Of a DNA stretch of 32,083 nt, positions 24,593 through 32,083 are shown in pieces. Positions within the stretch are counted from its first letter, which is position 1. The number at the start of each line of letters is the position of its first letter. The stretch is from NCBI GenBank assembly GCA_049601975.1, contig JBMYRC010000037.1:1-32083 (forward strand), written 5' to 3'. The position numbers were made by a program, and so were the translations under genes. Under the pieces are notes generated by a model that was given only the letters and a program-made list of their open reading frames with translations, did not search any database and was not told the origin of the DNA. Origin of the DNA: UBA6544 sp049601975. Lineage in GTDB: Bacteria; Pseudomonadota; Alphaproteobacteria; UBA8366.

Positions 24593-26188
24593 ATGGCGAC
24601 ATACGATTACGTCATTGTCGGGGCCGGGTCGGCCGGGTGTGTGATGGCCAATCGCCTATCGGAAGACCCAAATACCAGTGTCCTCCTGCTCGAAGCGGGC
24701 GGTAGGGACAATAATATTTGGATTCACATTCCGGTCGGCTACATCAAGACGATGTATGACCCGGGCGTGAATTGGAATTTCACAACAGAGCCCGAGGATT
24801 ACACCTACAATCGCCAAATTCCGGTGCCGCGCGGTAAAGTACTTGGCGGCTCCAGTTCGATTAACGGCATGCTTTATGTGCGCGGCCAAGGTCGTGACTA
24901 TGACGGCTGGGCGCAACTGGGCAATCGCGGCTGGTCGTTCGAGGACGTGTTGCCGTATTTCAAAAAATCAGAGACCAATACCTCGAAGGGAACCGAATTT
25001 CACGGCACAGGCGGCCCGCTGCATGTTGACGATATGAGCGAGACCTATCCCATTCTCGATGCGTTCATTGACGCTGCGGAAGAAGCTGGTTACCCGAAGA
25101 ACCCTGATTACAACGGCGCCAGTCAAGAAGGTTTCGGTTATTATCAAGTGACGCAAAAGGGCGGTCGGCGCTATAGCGCCAGTCGCGCCTTTCTCGACCC
25201 GATCCGCGGGCGCGACAATCTGAAGATCGAAACGGACGCATTTGCCAGCAAGGTAATGTTGGAAGGCAAGAAAGCGGTTGGTATTCATTACACCGTCCAT
25301 GGATTCCCGCGCGAGGTGCGGGCCAACAAGGAAGTGATCCTATGCGCGGGCGCCATTCAATCGCCGCAAATGTTGGAATTGTCTGGGATCGGACAGCCCA
25401 GCCTACTGAAAGAGCATGGCATTGATGTAGTCCATGAACTGCCCGGTGTTGGGGAAAATCATCAGGATCATTACATCAGCCGCATGGCGTGGAAGGTGAA
25501 GCAGCCCGTTACTCTCAACGAAAGAGTCCGAGGATTGCCGCTGCTGGTCGAAGGATTGAAGCTCATCTTCCAAGGGAAAGGCGCATTGACGATGCCTGCG
25601 GGTATCGCGCATGGCTTCGTCAAGACGCGGCCAGAATTGGAGACGCCCGACGTGCAATATCACTGCGCGCACGCCAGCTTTGCCGACCCTCATAAGCGCA
25701 TTTTGCACGATTTTCCGGGCATGTCCTTGGGACCCTGCCAATTGCGTCCCGAGAGTCGAGGGACCGTTCACATTTCCTCGTCCGATCACCGTGATCATCC
25801 ATCGATCAAGCCGAATTTTCTAAAAGAAGAAGTCGACCGAGACGCCCATGTGGCCGGACTAAAAATCGCGCGGACTATATTGGAGAGCCCGGCGCTGGAT
25901 CCTTACCGGGACATGGAAATTGTACCGGGCCCGGATTGCCGCACAGATGACGAACTTTTGGACCATGCGCGCCGTGTCGGGGGGACGGTTTTCCATCCCG
26001 TGGGCGCCTGCAAGATGGGGAGTGATGCGATGGCGGTGGTCGATGATCGCCTGCGCGTGCATGGTATCGGCGGGTTGAGGGTTGTGGATGCGTCCATCAT
26101 GCCGCGGTTGGTCTCTGGTAATACGAATGCGCCGGTGATCATGATCGCGGAAAAGGCATCAGATATGATCAAAGAGGATGTGCGATAG
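24593..26188 (+). CDS. GMC family oxidoreductase (choline dehydrogenase-like)
   Basis: A 531-residue FAD-dependent alcohol/choline dehydrogenase-type enzyme. The ADP-binding GAGSAG is at residues 10-15, and the first GMC signature region is GKVLGGSSSINGMLYVRGQG. The second signature contains GAIQSPQMLELSGIG. The conserved catalytic pair is His468 (VFHPVGACKMG) and Asn512 (SGNTNAP). I chose ATG 24593 (GAGG ten bases upstream) over the in-frame GTG at 24584, which would lie next to the GAGG. Members oxidise choline, polyethylene glycol, aliphatic alcohols or sugars; the substrate is not readable here. The Lrp/AsnC-type gene upstream probably regulates it. No betaine aldehyde dehydrogenase gene is present, so true BetA function is doubtful. 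Confidence 0.93.
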   Translation: MATYDYVIVGAGSAGCVMANRLSEDPNTSVLLLEAGGRDNNIWIHIPVGYIKTMYDPGVNWNFTTEPEDYTYNRQIPVPRGKVLGGSSSINGMLYVRGQGRDYDGWAQLGNRGWSFEDVLPYFKKSETNTSKGTEFHGTGGPLHVDDMSETYPILDAFIDAAEEAGYPKNPDYNGASQEGFGYYQVTQKGGRRYSASRAFLDPIRGRDNLKIETDAFASKVMLEGKKAVGIHYTVHGFPREVRANKEVILCAGAIQSPQMLELSGIGQPSLLKEHGIDVVHELPGVGENHQDHYISRMAWKVKQPVTLNERVRGLPLLVEGLKLIFQGKGALTMPAGIAHGFVKTRPELETPDVQYHCAHASFADPHKRILHDFPGMSLGPCQLRPESRGTVHISSSDHRDHPSIKPNFLKEEVDRDAHVAGLKIARTILESPALDPYRDMEIVPGPDCRTDDELLDHARRVGGTVFHPVGACKMGSDAMAVVDDRLRVHGIGGLRVVDASIMPRLVSGNTNAPVIMIAEKASDMIKEDVR

Positions 26189-26350
26189 TTTGAAATGCGG
26201 GTCGACGCAATAGTGAGTTGAATTGGCGGGGCTGCCCTGCCATCATCTCGCCCGTAATGAGGAAAAAATGCTGAAACACCTTGAACATGGGTGTTTATGC
26301 GGTAGTTATAGTGTCGTAGGACGAATGACGCGAATTCGGGGGAAGTCTGA

Positions 26351-26788
26351 ATGAACTTCAAAGAAATATCGACCGAAGAAGCCCAGAAGCATCCGGAATA
26401 CGGATTTGGTGGCGGTTTATATCTGGTTTATGTGGTCGCCATCCTATGGAGCCTTCATAGCGCCTATATCGTTTTCTTAGATACGGATTACAAACTGGTC
26501 CTGTTCTACGGCTATGAGAACTTCACCATGGCTGACTTTACGAGCTTCATCCAACTCGGTTTGACGTTGCCGTTCCTGTATTTGGCGCCGCGTTTGAACC
26601 CGGTTATGCCGAGTGTCGCGGTATCGCTATTCTCGGTAAATTGGATGATTTGGTTTACTTTCGGAATGATCAGCCCACGCGCGATTCCGGTAGCCATTGT
26701 CGTGTCGTTGGTAAGCGCTTTCATGATTATTTACATAATGCGCTCGACCCGGGTGAACGTAACCTATCGTAACCGAGTTCCCGAATAG
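26351..26788 (+). CDS. Integral membrane protein of unknown function
   Basis: A 145-residue protein with four predicted membrane helices at about 22-43, 64-79, 85-107 and 111-130. It has a charged N terminus ending in a glycine-rich FGGGLYL entry to the first helix and a basic C-terminal tail (RSTRVNVTYRNRVPE). The compact four-helix layout and glycine-rich entry are reminiscent of DUF2569-type proteins, but I cannot assign a family firmly. ATG at 26351 follows GGGGGAAG with a seven-base spacer, a strong ribosome-binding site. The 160-bp gap to the preceding GMC gene contains only a weak AAACACC/GGTGTTT hairpin. It ends convergently with the GntR gene six bases away, with a terminator-like stem-loop immediately after. 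Confidence 0.75.
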   Translation: MNFKEISTEEAQKHPEYGFGGGLYLVYVVAILWSLHSAYIVFLDTDYKLVLFYGYENFTMADFTSFIQLGLTLPFLYLAPRLNPVMPSVAVSLFSVNWMIWFTFGMISPRAIPVAIVVSLVSAFMIIYIMRSTRVNVTYRNRVPE

Positions 26789-26794
26789 ATAGCC

Positions 26795-27505
26795 TTAATT
26801 ATTTGTGGGCGTCTCCGCCCGCAAATAGGTTTTAACGGTTTCGCACTTATTTCGGAGGTGACGTCTGAGGACGTCCGCCAAGGCGCGTCCATCTCTCTCC
26901 GAGAGGGCCGTCAGGATCTCTTCATGCTCGACGATCGCCTGCGACCAGCGCTCGTCCGACATGTTGGCGATATAGCGCGCACGCCTGATCCGGCCCGCCA
27001 GAGTCTGGTACATTTGCAGCAATAATGGGTTTGCCGCCGCTTCCAATATTTTCTCGTGAATCTCTTGGTTAACATTAAAATACGGAGCGAGCTCGCGCCG
27101 CGTGTGATGCAAAACCATTTGATAATGCAGGGCTTGGATCTCGGCGAATTGCTCTGTTGTCAGATTAGTGCAAGCTAGCTCGCCCGAGAGTGCTTCGAGC
27201 GCACCCATGATCGGAAACATTTGATCAATATCGTCCTCGCTCAAGCGCGCCACCCGAGCGCCGCGACGGGGGAGCAGTTCGAGTAAACCTTCCGAGGCAA
27301 GCGTTTTGAGCGCTTCGCGGAGCGGTGTGCGGGAGACGCCGAACCGTTCGCATAATATGCGTTCTGGTACTTTCGCCCCCGGTTCCAAATCCCCCTCTAT
27401 CACCAATTCGCGGATTTGCCCGACGAGGTCAGCATGCAACGTCGATGTTGAACCAAGCTTCGGCTCGATTGTTTGCTCGTCGAAAGGCATCGCGGTGTCA
27501 GTCAT
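26795..27505 (-). CDS. GntR family transcriptional regulator, FadR/FCD subfamily
   Basis: A 236-residue regulator. The N-terminal winged helix (about 20-85) has the GntR pattern DLVGQIRELVIEGDLEPGAK, FGVSRTPLREALKTLASEGLL and RRGARVARL. The all-helical FCD ligand-binding domain (about 95-225) includes histidine/acidic positions typical of the metal-assisted pocket, for example YFNVNQEIHEKI and IVEHEEILTAL. FCD-type regulators usually sense organic acids such as lactate, glycolate or pyruvate. The ATG at 27505 is 15 bp after the stop of the FAD/Fe-S oxidoreductase gene, with GGGAGG upstream, so the two form one unit. The likely operators are the palindromes in the 30476-30697 spacer. Confidence 0.93.
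   Translation of the reverse strand: MTDTAMPFDEQTIEPKLGSTSTLHADLVGQIRELVIEGDLEPGAKVPERILCERFGVSRTPLREALKTLASEGLLELLPRRGARVARLSEDDIDQMFPIMGALEALSGELACTNLTTEQFAEIQALHYQMVLHHTRRELAPYFNVNQEIHEKILEAAANPLLLQMYQTLAGRIRRARYIANMSDERWSQAIVEHEEILTALSERDGRALADVLRRHLRNKCETVKTYLRAETPTNN
26801..26826 (+). terminator. Terminator-like stem-loop for the membrane protein gene, embedded in the GntR 3' end
   Basis: ATTTGTGGGCG (26801-26811) and CGCCCGCAAAT (26816-26826) form an 11-bp stem with one G-T pair and a TCTC loop, 12 bp after the membrane protein stop. It is followed on the plus strand by AGGTTTTAACGG, a weak T tract. The same bases encode the last residues of the convergent GntR protein. Confidence 0.45.
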
Positions 27506-27520
27506 GTAGTCCGCCTCCCG

Positions 27521-30475
27521 CTAATTGGTTTGCAGTGCGTCGGCGAGAACCCGTGCGACATGTACCGCGTCTCTCTTGGCCCCATCATGGATTTGATGAC
27601 GGCAACTGGTGCCGTCGGCGACGATATAGCTATCCGAAGATACTTCGCGAACCGCTGGCAGGAGAGACGCCTCCGCCATTTTAATGGAGACGTCATAGGT
27701 TTCTTTTTGATAACCGAAAGCGCCCGCCATTCCGCAACAGCTCGAGGTGACCGTCTCCACGTCGAGTTCCGGGACCAGGCGCAGGGTTTTCTCGACCGAT
27801 CCCATGACCGCGAAGGCCTTTTGATGGCAATGGCCATGCAACAAGGCCCGTTTCTGCAGTGTTGGTTGAAGATTCAGAGTTAAACGACCGGCGTCGGCTT
27901 CTTGTGCGATGAATTCTTCGAAGAGCATGGCTTGCCCCGCCAGGGCTTCGCTATCGGAGCCCGGCATCATGGCGGGGAATTCATCCCGCAACGTCAACAA
28001 GCAAGATGGCTCCAACCCGATAATCGGCGTGCCTGCCTCGACATGAGGTTTGAGCGCTTCGATGGTTCGAGTAGCTTCGGCGCGTGCCTCGTCGACCAGT
28101 CCGGCGGCCAAGAATGTCCGCCCGCAACAGAGGGGCCGCTCGCCCTTTGGTGCCTTGGCGAATTCGACCCGGTAGCCCGCATTCGCGAGGACGCGAGTCG
28201 CTGCGATCAGATTTTCAGGTTCGAAATAGGTGTTGAAAGTATCTGCCAATATGACCACTGGCGTGCCGTCAGTGGGGTCCGCATGTTGTGTTCGCGCATC
28301 GAAGGTGTCGCCGCGCCATTTCGGCAGGGTGCGTTTGGCGCTGAGCCCGACGAACGCTTCCGAAAGTTTTGCCAATCCGGGAATGGCGTCCCGCAAATTG
28401 GCAAGCCATGGTAACTTACTTGCCCAAGGCGCGTAACGCGGCAGGTAGGCAACGAGCTTGTCCCGCAGGCTTAGGCCGTGGCGGCGATTATAGTGGTAGA
28501 GGAATTCTGTCTTCATGCGGCTCATGTCGACGCCGGTTGGGCATTCGCGTTTGCACCCTTTGCAGCCCACACAGAGCTCCATCGTCTCGTGCATTTCATC
28601 GGATGTGAAGGCGTCTTCGCCAAGTTGTCCCGACAACGCCAAGCGCAGAGTATTGGCGCGTCCCCGCACCAAGTGTTGTTCGTCCTGGGTCGCTCGAAAG
28701 GAAGGGCACATGACGCCAGCATCGAATTTTCGGCAGGCGCCGTTGTTGTTGCACATCTCGACCGCACCCCCGAGGCCGCCCCATTCGGACCAATCGAGGG
28801 CAGTGTCGAGCTTCAACGATTCATATCCGGGTTTAAAACGAAGCAGGGAACGATCATCGAATTTCGGTGGGTGAACGATCTTCCCCGGATTCATGATGCC
28901 GTTCGGATCGAAGATGTCTTTCACTTCCTCGAAATTATCGATCATCCGGTCGCCAAACATCGGGCGATGGAATTCCGAACGTACGATGCCGTCCCCATGC
29001 TCACCCGAATGGGAGCCCTTGTATTCACGCACCATCTCGAAGGCTTCCTCGGCGATGGCGCGCATGGTACCGGCGCCGGTGTCTTCCTTCAGGTTCACGA
29101 CCGGACGTACATGCAGGCAACCGACCGAGGCATGGGCGTACCACGTGCCCCTGGTGCCATATTTGGTGAAGACATTGGTTAAGCGATCGGTGTATTCGGC
29201 CAAATCCTCAAGTGGTACGGCGCAATCCTCGATGAAGGAGATCGGCTTCTCGTCGCCCTTCATCGACATCATGATGTTAAGGCCGGATTTCCGGACGTTC
29301 CAGAATTCTGACTGATCGGGACCGGTGGTCGCTTCAACGACGGCATTCGGATAGCCAAGATCGCTCATCAAGGTTTTGAGGTCTCGCAGTTTCGCCAGCT
29401 GAGGCTCCAACTCATCGCCGGCGAACTCCACGAGCAGCAGGGAGTCGGGCTCGCCTTGGACGAATTTCTCGATGGTGGGGCGGAACATGTCAATATCGCG
29501 CGCCAGGTCCATCATATTACGGTCCACAAGCTCGACAGCGGCCGGATGCAGCTTGACGATATGTTGGGTCGATTCCATGGCGCCGTAGAAGGTTGGAAAA
29601 TGACAAATGCCGAGTACTTTGTGCTTCGGTTGACGATGCAGGCCTAGATGCACGCGGGTTGAGAACGCCAGCGTTCCCTCGGAGCCGACGAGCAAATGCG
29701 CCAAGTTCGGCTGTCCGCCGCCGGGATGGTTGGAAGCGCCCGGCACCAGCGCATCAATATTGTAGCCGCCAACCCGGCGCATCAGGCGCGGGAAGCGGGC
29801 GAAGATCTCTTCCGCCTCGCGTTCGCCGAGTTTTAAAAGTGTCGTCGCCAGGTCGCGATATCCCGACGGTAAGCCGCTATCGCTCAAATCGCCTGGCAAC
29901 TCGCCGAAACGATATTCCGATCCATCCGTCAGCAACGCGTCGATGGCGCGGACGTTGTCGCGCATGGTGCCGTAGCGGATGGAGCGCGCACCGCAACTGT
30001 TGTTGCCGGTCATGCCGCCGATAGTCGCCCGGCTCGAGGTTGAGACGTCGACGGTAAACATATAGCCGTGCGGATTAAGAAACGCGTTGAGCTGGTCGAG
30101 CGCAATGCCCGGCTCGACTGAGGCGGTACCGGCCTCGGCATCGAAATCGATTACTTTATTCAGGTGTTTGCTGACATCTACGATCAATGCCTCGCCGATC
30201 GTCTGCCCGCATTGAGAAGTCCCGCCGCCACGCGGCAACAGGGGTATACCTTCCTCGGCGGCAATTTCCATCGCAGTGCGGACGTCCTGTTCGGTCTTGG
30301 CGACAACCACGCCAAGAGGTTCGATCTGATAGTGCGAGGCATCCGTCGAATAGCGTCCGCGACTGAACGCGTCGAACAGGACCTCCCCTTCGATCTCGCG
30401 CTGAAGGCGTTGCGCCAAACCGCTGTCGCCTTTGGTGAAGCCCGTATTTATGATTGGAATTCGATTGGCTCCCAT
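27521..30475 (-). CDS. FAD-binding and (Fe-S)-binding oxidoreductase (GlcD-GlcF-type fusion, YdiJ/D-2-hydroxyacid dehydrogenase-like)
   Basis: A 984-residue multidomain protein. The N-terminal PCMH-type FAD domain (about 45-270) contains LLPRGGGTSQCGQ and TIGGMTGNNSCGARSIRYG. The FAD-linked oxidase C-terminal domain runs to about 535 and contains GEHGDGIVR and NPGKIVHPP. A ferredoxin-like part follows with cysteines near 575, 581 and 590, then CxxCxxCxxxCP at about 635-646. Two CCG heterodisulfide-reductase-type domains close the protein (PLCCGRTFLAAG and SCCGMAGAFGYQ). This architecture oxidises D-2-hydroxy acids (D-lactate, glycolate, D-2-hydroxyglutarate) and passes electrons to the respiratory chain. 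ATG 30475 has AAAGGA six bases upstream and is preferred over ATG 30490. It is co-transcribed with the GntR gene and divergent from a glyoxylate aminotransferase, which favours a hydroxyacid/glyoxylate role (inference). Confidence 0.93.
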   Translation of the reverse strand: MGANRIPIINTGFTKGDSGLAQRLQREIEGEVLFDAFSRGRYSTDASHYQIEPLGVVVAKTEQDVRTAMEIAAEEGIPLLPRGGGTSQCGQTIGEALIVDVSKHLNKVIDFDAEAGTASVEPGIALDQLNAFLNPHGYMFTVDVSTSSRATIGGMTGNNSCGARSIRYGTMRDNVRAIDALLTDGSEYRFGELPGDLSDSGLPSGYRDLATTLLKLGEREAEEIFARFPRLMRRVGGYNIDALVPGASNHPGGGQPNLAHLLVGSEGTLAFSTRVHLGLHRQPKHKVLGICHFPTFYGAMESTQHIVKLHPAAVELVDRNMMDLARDIDMFRPTIEKFVQGEPDSLLLVEFAGDELEPQLAKLRDLKTLMSDLGYPNAVVEATTGPDQSEFWNVRKSGLNIMMSMKGDEKPISFIEDCAVPLEDLAEYTDRLTNVFTKYGTRGTWYAHASVGCLHVRPVVNLKEDTGAGTMRAIAEEAFEMVREYKGSHSGEHGDGIVRSEFHRPMFGDRMIDNFEEVKDIFDPNGIMNPGKIVHPPKFDDRSLLRFKPGYESLKLDTALDWSEWGGLGGAVEMCNNNGACRKFDAGVMCPSFRATQDEQHLVRGRANTLRLALSGQLGEDAFTSDEMHETMELCVGCKGCKRECPTGVDMSRMKTEFLYHYNRRHGLSLRDKLVAYLPRYAPWASKLPWLANLRDAIPGLAKLSEAFVGLSAKRTLPKWRGDTFDARTQHADPTDGTPVVILADTFNTYFEPENLIAATRVLANAGYRVEFAKAPKGERPLCCGRTFLAAGLVDEARAEATRTIEALKPHVEAGTPIIGLEPSCLLTLRDEFPAMMPGSDSEALAGQAMLFEEFIAQEADAGRLTLNLQPTLQKRALLHGHCHQKAFAVMGSVEKTLRLVPELDVETVTSSCCGMAGAFGYQKETYDVSIKMAEASLLPAVREVSSDSYIVADGTSCRHQIHDGAKRDAVHVARVLADALQTN

Positions 30476-30507
30476 GGGGCGTCCTTTCATGTCGGCGGTG
30501 TGCGTTA

Positions 30508-30519
30508 TTTGTATACAAA
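30508..30519. promoter_or_regulatory. Palindrome TTTGTATACAAA, candidate GntR/FCD operator
   Basis: This is a perfect 12-bp palindrome, 33 bp upstream of the oxidoreductase start, in the divergent spacer. FadR/FCD-type GntR regulators typically bind short palindromes of the TnGTATACnA kind. The neighbouring GntR gene and the AT-rich spacer make this a good operator candidate, and binding here would cover the oxidoreductase promoter region. Confidence 0.55.
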
Positions 30520-30610
30520 AATTATACTTGGGCAGAAGGTTCGGGGCAATATTAATTTATTACATTGATATATATAATAAAATATAGAATTTGCTCGAAG
30601 CTTGCGTGGT

Positions 30611-30641
30611 CTATTTTTGTATGCATAATGACGAAAAATAG
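30611..30641. promoter_or_regulatory. Second candidate operator with flanking inverted repeat, near the aminotransferase gene
   Basis: CTATTTTT (30611-30618) and AAAAATAG (30634-30641) are inverted around a 15-base centre that contains the palindrome TATGCATA (30620-30627) within TTGTATGCATAA. The TTGTAT half matches the palindrome at 30508. It lies about 60-85 bp before the aminotransferase ATG, so one regulator could control both divergent units. Confidence 0.4.
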
Positions 30642-30697
30642 AGGGTCGACCGCCGTTTCGGTGCATTGATCTGCTTCAATCAGGAAGGATGCCGGAT

Positions 30698-31870
30698 ATG
30701 GCCAACACCAGTGGGCGACATTTTTTACAAATTCCGGGACCGACGAATGTCCCCGACCGTGTGTTGCGGGCCATCGACAATCCGACCATGGATCACCGTG
30801 GCCCAGCATTCGGCGAATTATCCCGCGGCTTGCTGACGGATATCAAGAAAGTCTTTAAGACGGAAAGCCACGTGATTATTTATCCGGCATCGGGCACCGG
30901 GGCTTGGGAAGCGGCATTGGTGAACACTTTATCACCTGGCGATCGGGTTCTGATGTACGAGACGGGGCAATTCGCGACGCTTTGGCAGGTGCTGGCGAAA
31001 CGTTTGGATCTGGTGCCGGAATTTGTGGCGGGCGATTGGCGCCACGGGGTCGACCCGGCCGCCGTCGAAGAGCGCCTTGCCGCCGATACTAGCCATAAGA
31101 TTAAGGCGGTCTGTATGGTCCATAACGAAACCTCGACTGGTGTCGCCTCTCGTGTTGGTGCGGTGCGGGAAGCAATCGACAAAGCGAAACACCCGGCTCT
31201 CTTCTTGGTCGACACGATCTCCTCCCTCGGATCGATCGATTATCGCCACGACGAATGGAAAGTCGATGTGACAGTCGCGGGGTCGCAAAAGGGCCTCATG
31301 TTGCCGCCGGGTTTGAGCTTTAACGCCGTCAGCGCGAAAGCTATTGAAGCATCGAAATCGTCGAAGATGTCGAAATCCTTCTGGTCTTGGGATGAGATGA
31401 TCGCCGCCAATTCGACCGGCTACTTCCCTTATACGCCGGCGACTAATTTGCTTTACGGCTTACGCGAAGCCCTCGACATGCTTTTCGAGGAAGGCTTGGA
31501 CAATGTCTTCACCCGTCACGATCATTTTGCCGAGGCGACACGCCGCGCGGTTCAGGCGTGGGGATTGGAAGTGCTTTGCCTGGAGCCTAGCGAATATTCC
31601 AGCGCGCTGACGGCCGTTCTAATGCCGGAGGGCCACAGCGCCGATGCGTTCCGCAAAGTGGTGTTGGAGCGCTTTAACATGTCGCTCGGCAACGGCCTCA
31701 ACAAGGTCGCGGATAAGGTCTTCCGGATCGGCCATCTCGGCGATTTCAACGAATTGATGCTTATGGGAACACTCGCCGGGATTGAAATGGGCCTTGGGAT
31801 CGCGGGCGTGCCGCATCAGAAGGGTGGCGTCGACGCAGCGATGCGGTATCTGGAAAGTGTGAGCGAGTAG
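30698..31870 (+). CDS. sgaA: Serine-glyoxylate aminotransferase (class V aminotransferase)
   Basis: A 390-residue PLP enzyme that transfers the amino group of serine (or alanine) to glyoxylate, giving glycine and hydroxypyruvate. The N terminus has FLQIPGPTNVPDRVLRAI. SGTGAWEAAL binds the cofactor phosphate region, HNETSTGV is a family motif, and the Schiff-base Lys is residue 198 in AGSQKGLMLP. The C-terminal domain has KVFRIGHLGDFNELMLMG, typical of SgaA/AGT enzymes. I chose ATG 30698 because AAGGA lies eight bases upstream; the in-frame ATG at 30689 would overlap that site. It is divergent from the 2-hydroxyacid dehydrogenase-like gene, which could supply glyoxylate if its substrate is glycolate (inference). 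Related class V enzymes such as alanine-glyoxylate or aspartate-glyoxylate aminotransferases remain possible. Confidence 0.88.
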   Translation: MANTSGRHFLQIPGPTNVPDRVLRAIDNPTMDHRGPAFGELSRGLLTDIKKVFKTESHVIIYPASGTGAWEAALVNTLSPGDRVLMYETGQFATLWQVLAKRLDLVPEFVAGDWRHGVDPAAVEERLAADTSHKIKAVCMVHNETSTGVASRVGAVREAIDKAKHPALFLVDTISSLGSIDYRHDEWKVDVTVAGSQKGLMLPPGLSFNAVSAKAIEASKSSKMSKSFWSWDEMIAANSTGYFPYTPATNLLYGLREALDMLFEEGLDNVFTRHDHFAEATRRAVQAWGLEVLCLEPSEYSSALTAVLMPEGHSADAFRKVVLERFNMSLGNGLNKVADKVFRIGHLGDFNELMLMGTLAGIEMGLGIAGVPHQKGGVDAAMRYLESVSE

Positions 31871-31884
31871 GCGCTTCGCGCGAG

Positions 31885-32083
31885 CTAAATTCGCTCGCCA
31901 CCTTGTAGCGGTGAAAATTTGACCAGTGAATGGCGTCGACTTGATCGTCCAATTGTCATGCTTTTCGATCGCGGTTAGCATTTGCCCTCAGTCGGGGAAG
32001 CCAACCGGGGTGATCAGGCGTCCGCTGGGCTTAAGTTGGTTGATGAGCGTTGCCGGAATCTTCGGCACGGCTTCTTTGATGAT
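31885..32083 (-). pseudogene. pcm: Protein-L-isoaspartate O-methyltransferase, 3' part, with in-frame stop and frameshift (partial at window end)
   Basis: Reading the minus strand from the window edge gives EAVPKIPATLINQLKPSG, then RLITPVGFPD, the signature C-terminal region of Pcm-type methyltransferases (IPxxLxxQLKPGGRLxxPVG). A TGA follows at 31990-31988. The same frame continues beyond it with GQMLTAIEKHDNWTIK, which is what Pcm proteins carry next. One base later (frameshift near 31936-31942) another frame gives RRHSLVKFSPLQGGERI and a TAG at 31887-31885, matching the terminal VRFVPLxGG of the family. The coding signal therefore continues through two lesions. Pcm repairs isoaspartyl residues in aged proteins. 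Either this is a decaying copy or the assembly has errors here; the 5' part lies outside the window. Confidence 0.65.

Noticed and set aside
26274..26296. AAACACC/GGTGTTT hairpin after the GMC gene as a terminator
   Set aside because: It has only seven base pairs, a nine-base loop, no T tract, and sits over 80 bp after the stop.
28478..29182. A 234-codon open frame opposite the FAD/Fe-S oxidoreductase
   Set aside because: It is entirely antisense to conserved FAD-oxidase and Fe-S motifs and has no family resemblance or ribosome-binding site of note.
31880..31898. GCGAGC/GCTCGC stem between the aminotransferase gene and the pcm remnant as a terminator
   Set aside because: It has only six pairs, competing GCGC pairings nearby and no T tract; it partly encodes the Pcm C terminus.

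Overview
The window reads like the chromosome of an alphaproteobacterium, perhaps Rhodospirillales-like. This rests on moderately GC-rich coding sequence, interspersed hairpin repeats of types common in that class, a DUF6356-type small protein, and a catabolic gene set typical of heterotrophic marine or soil members. The taxonomic call is inference from gene content and style, since no rRNA or other marker gene is present. I saw no tRNA, rRNA, CRISPR array, transposase or phage gene.

Layout. (1) 1-2855: the tail of an unidentified upstream gene, a CoxE-like VWA protein, and a convergent amidase. (2) 2989-20502, all plus strand: a large catabolic cluster. It holds two paralogous family-5 solute-binding proteins, the two permeases and two ATPases of a dipeptide/oligopeptide-type ABC importer, two M20 metallopeptidases (the second broken by two single-base deletions), four tandem paralogous amidases, and an M81 (MlrC-like) metallopeptidase. 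Many junctions are 4-nt ATGA/TTGA overlaps or short gaps, so much of it is probably co-transcribed. The combined logic is uptake of a peptide- or amide-containing compound followed by intracellular hydrolysis of C-N bonds; the substrate cannot be read from the sequence. (3) 20460-22838, minus strand: an orphan molybdopterin subunit of the xanthine dehydrogenase/aldehyde oxidase family, whose 3' end overlaps the M81 gene tail to tail.

(4) 22839-24053: a strikingly AT-rich interval with a small repeat-bearing lipoprotein, a textbook intrinsic terminator and a DUF6356-like small protein. (5) 24054-26788: an Lrp/AsnC regulator, a GMC-family flavin oxidoreductase and a four-helix membrane protein of unknown function. 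(6) 26795-31870: a divergent module with a two-gene minus-strand unit (a large FAD/Fe-S 2-hydroxyacid dehydrogenase-like protein, then a GntR/FCD regulator) facing a serine-glyoxylate aminotransferase gene. The shared 200-bp AT-rich spacer carries palindromes of the kind bound by GntR/FCD regulators, which suggests a locally regulated 2-hydroxyacid/glyoxylate pathway. (7) 31885-32083: the 3' end of a protein-L-isoaspartate methyltransferase gene carrying both an in-frame stop and a frameshift.

The most notable points are the four-copy amidase array with a hairpin repeat in two of its gaps, the two multiply-lesioned genes (M20 copy 2 and pcm), the AT-rich lipoprotein island, and a hairpin that may occlude the ribosome-binding site of the GMC gene.
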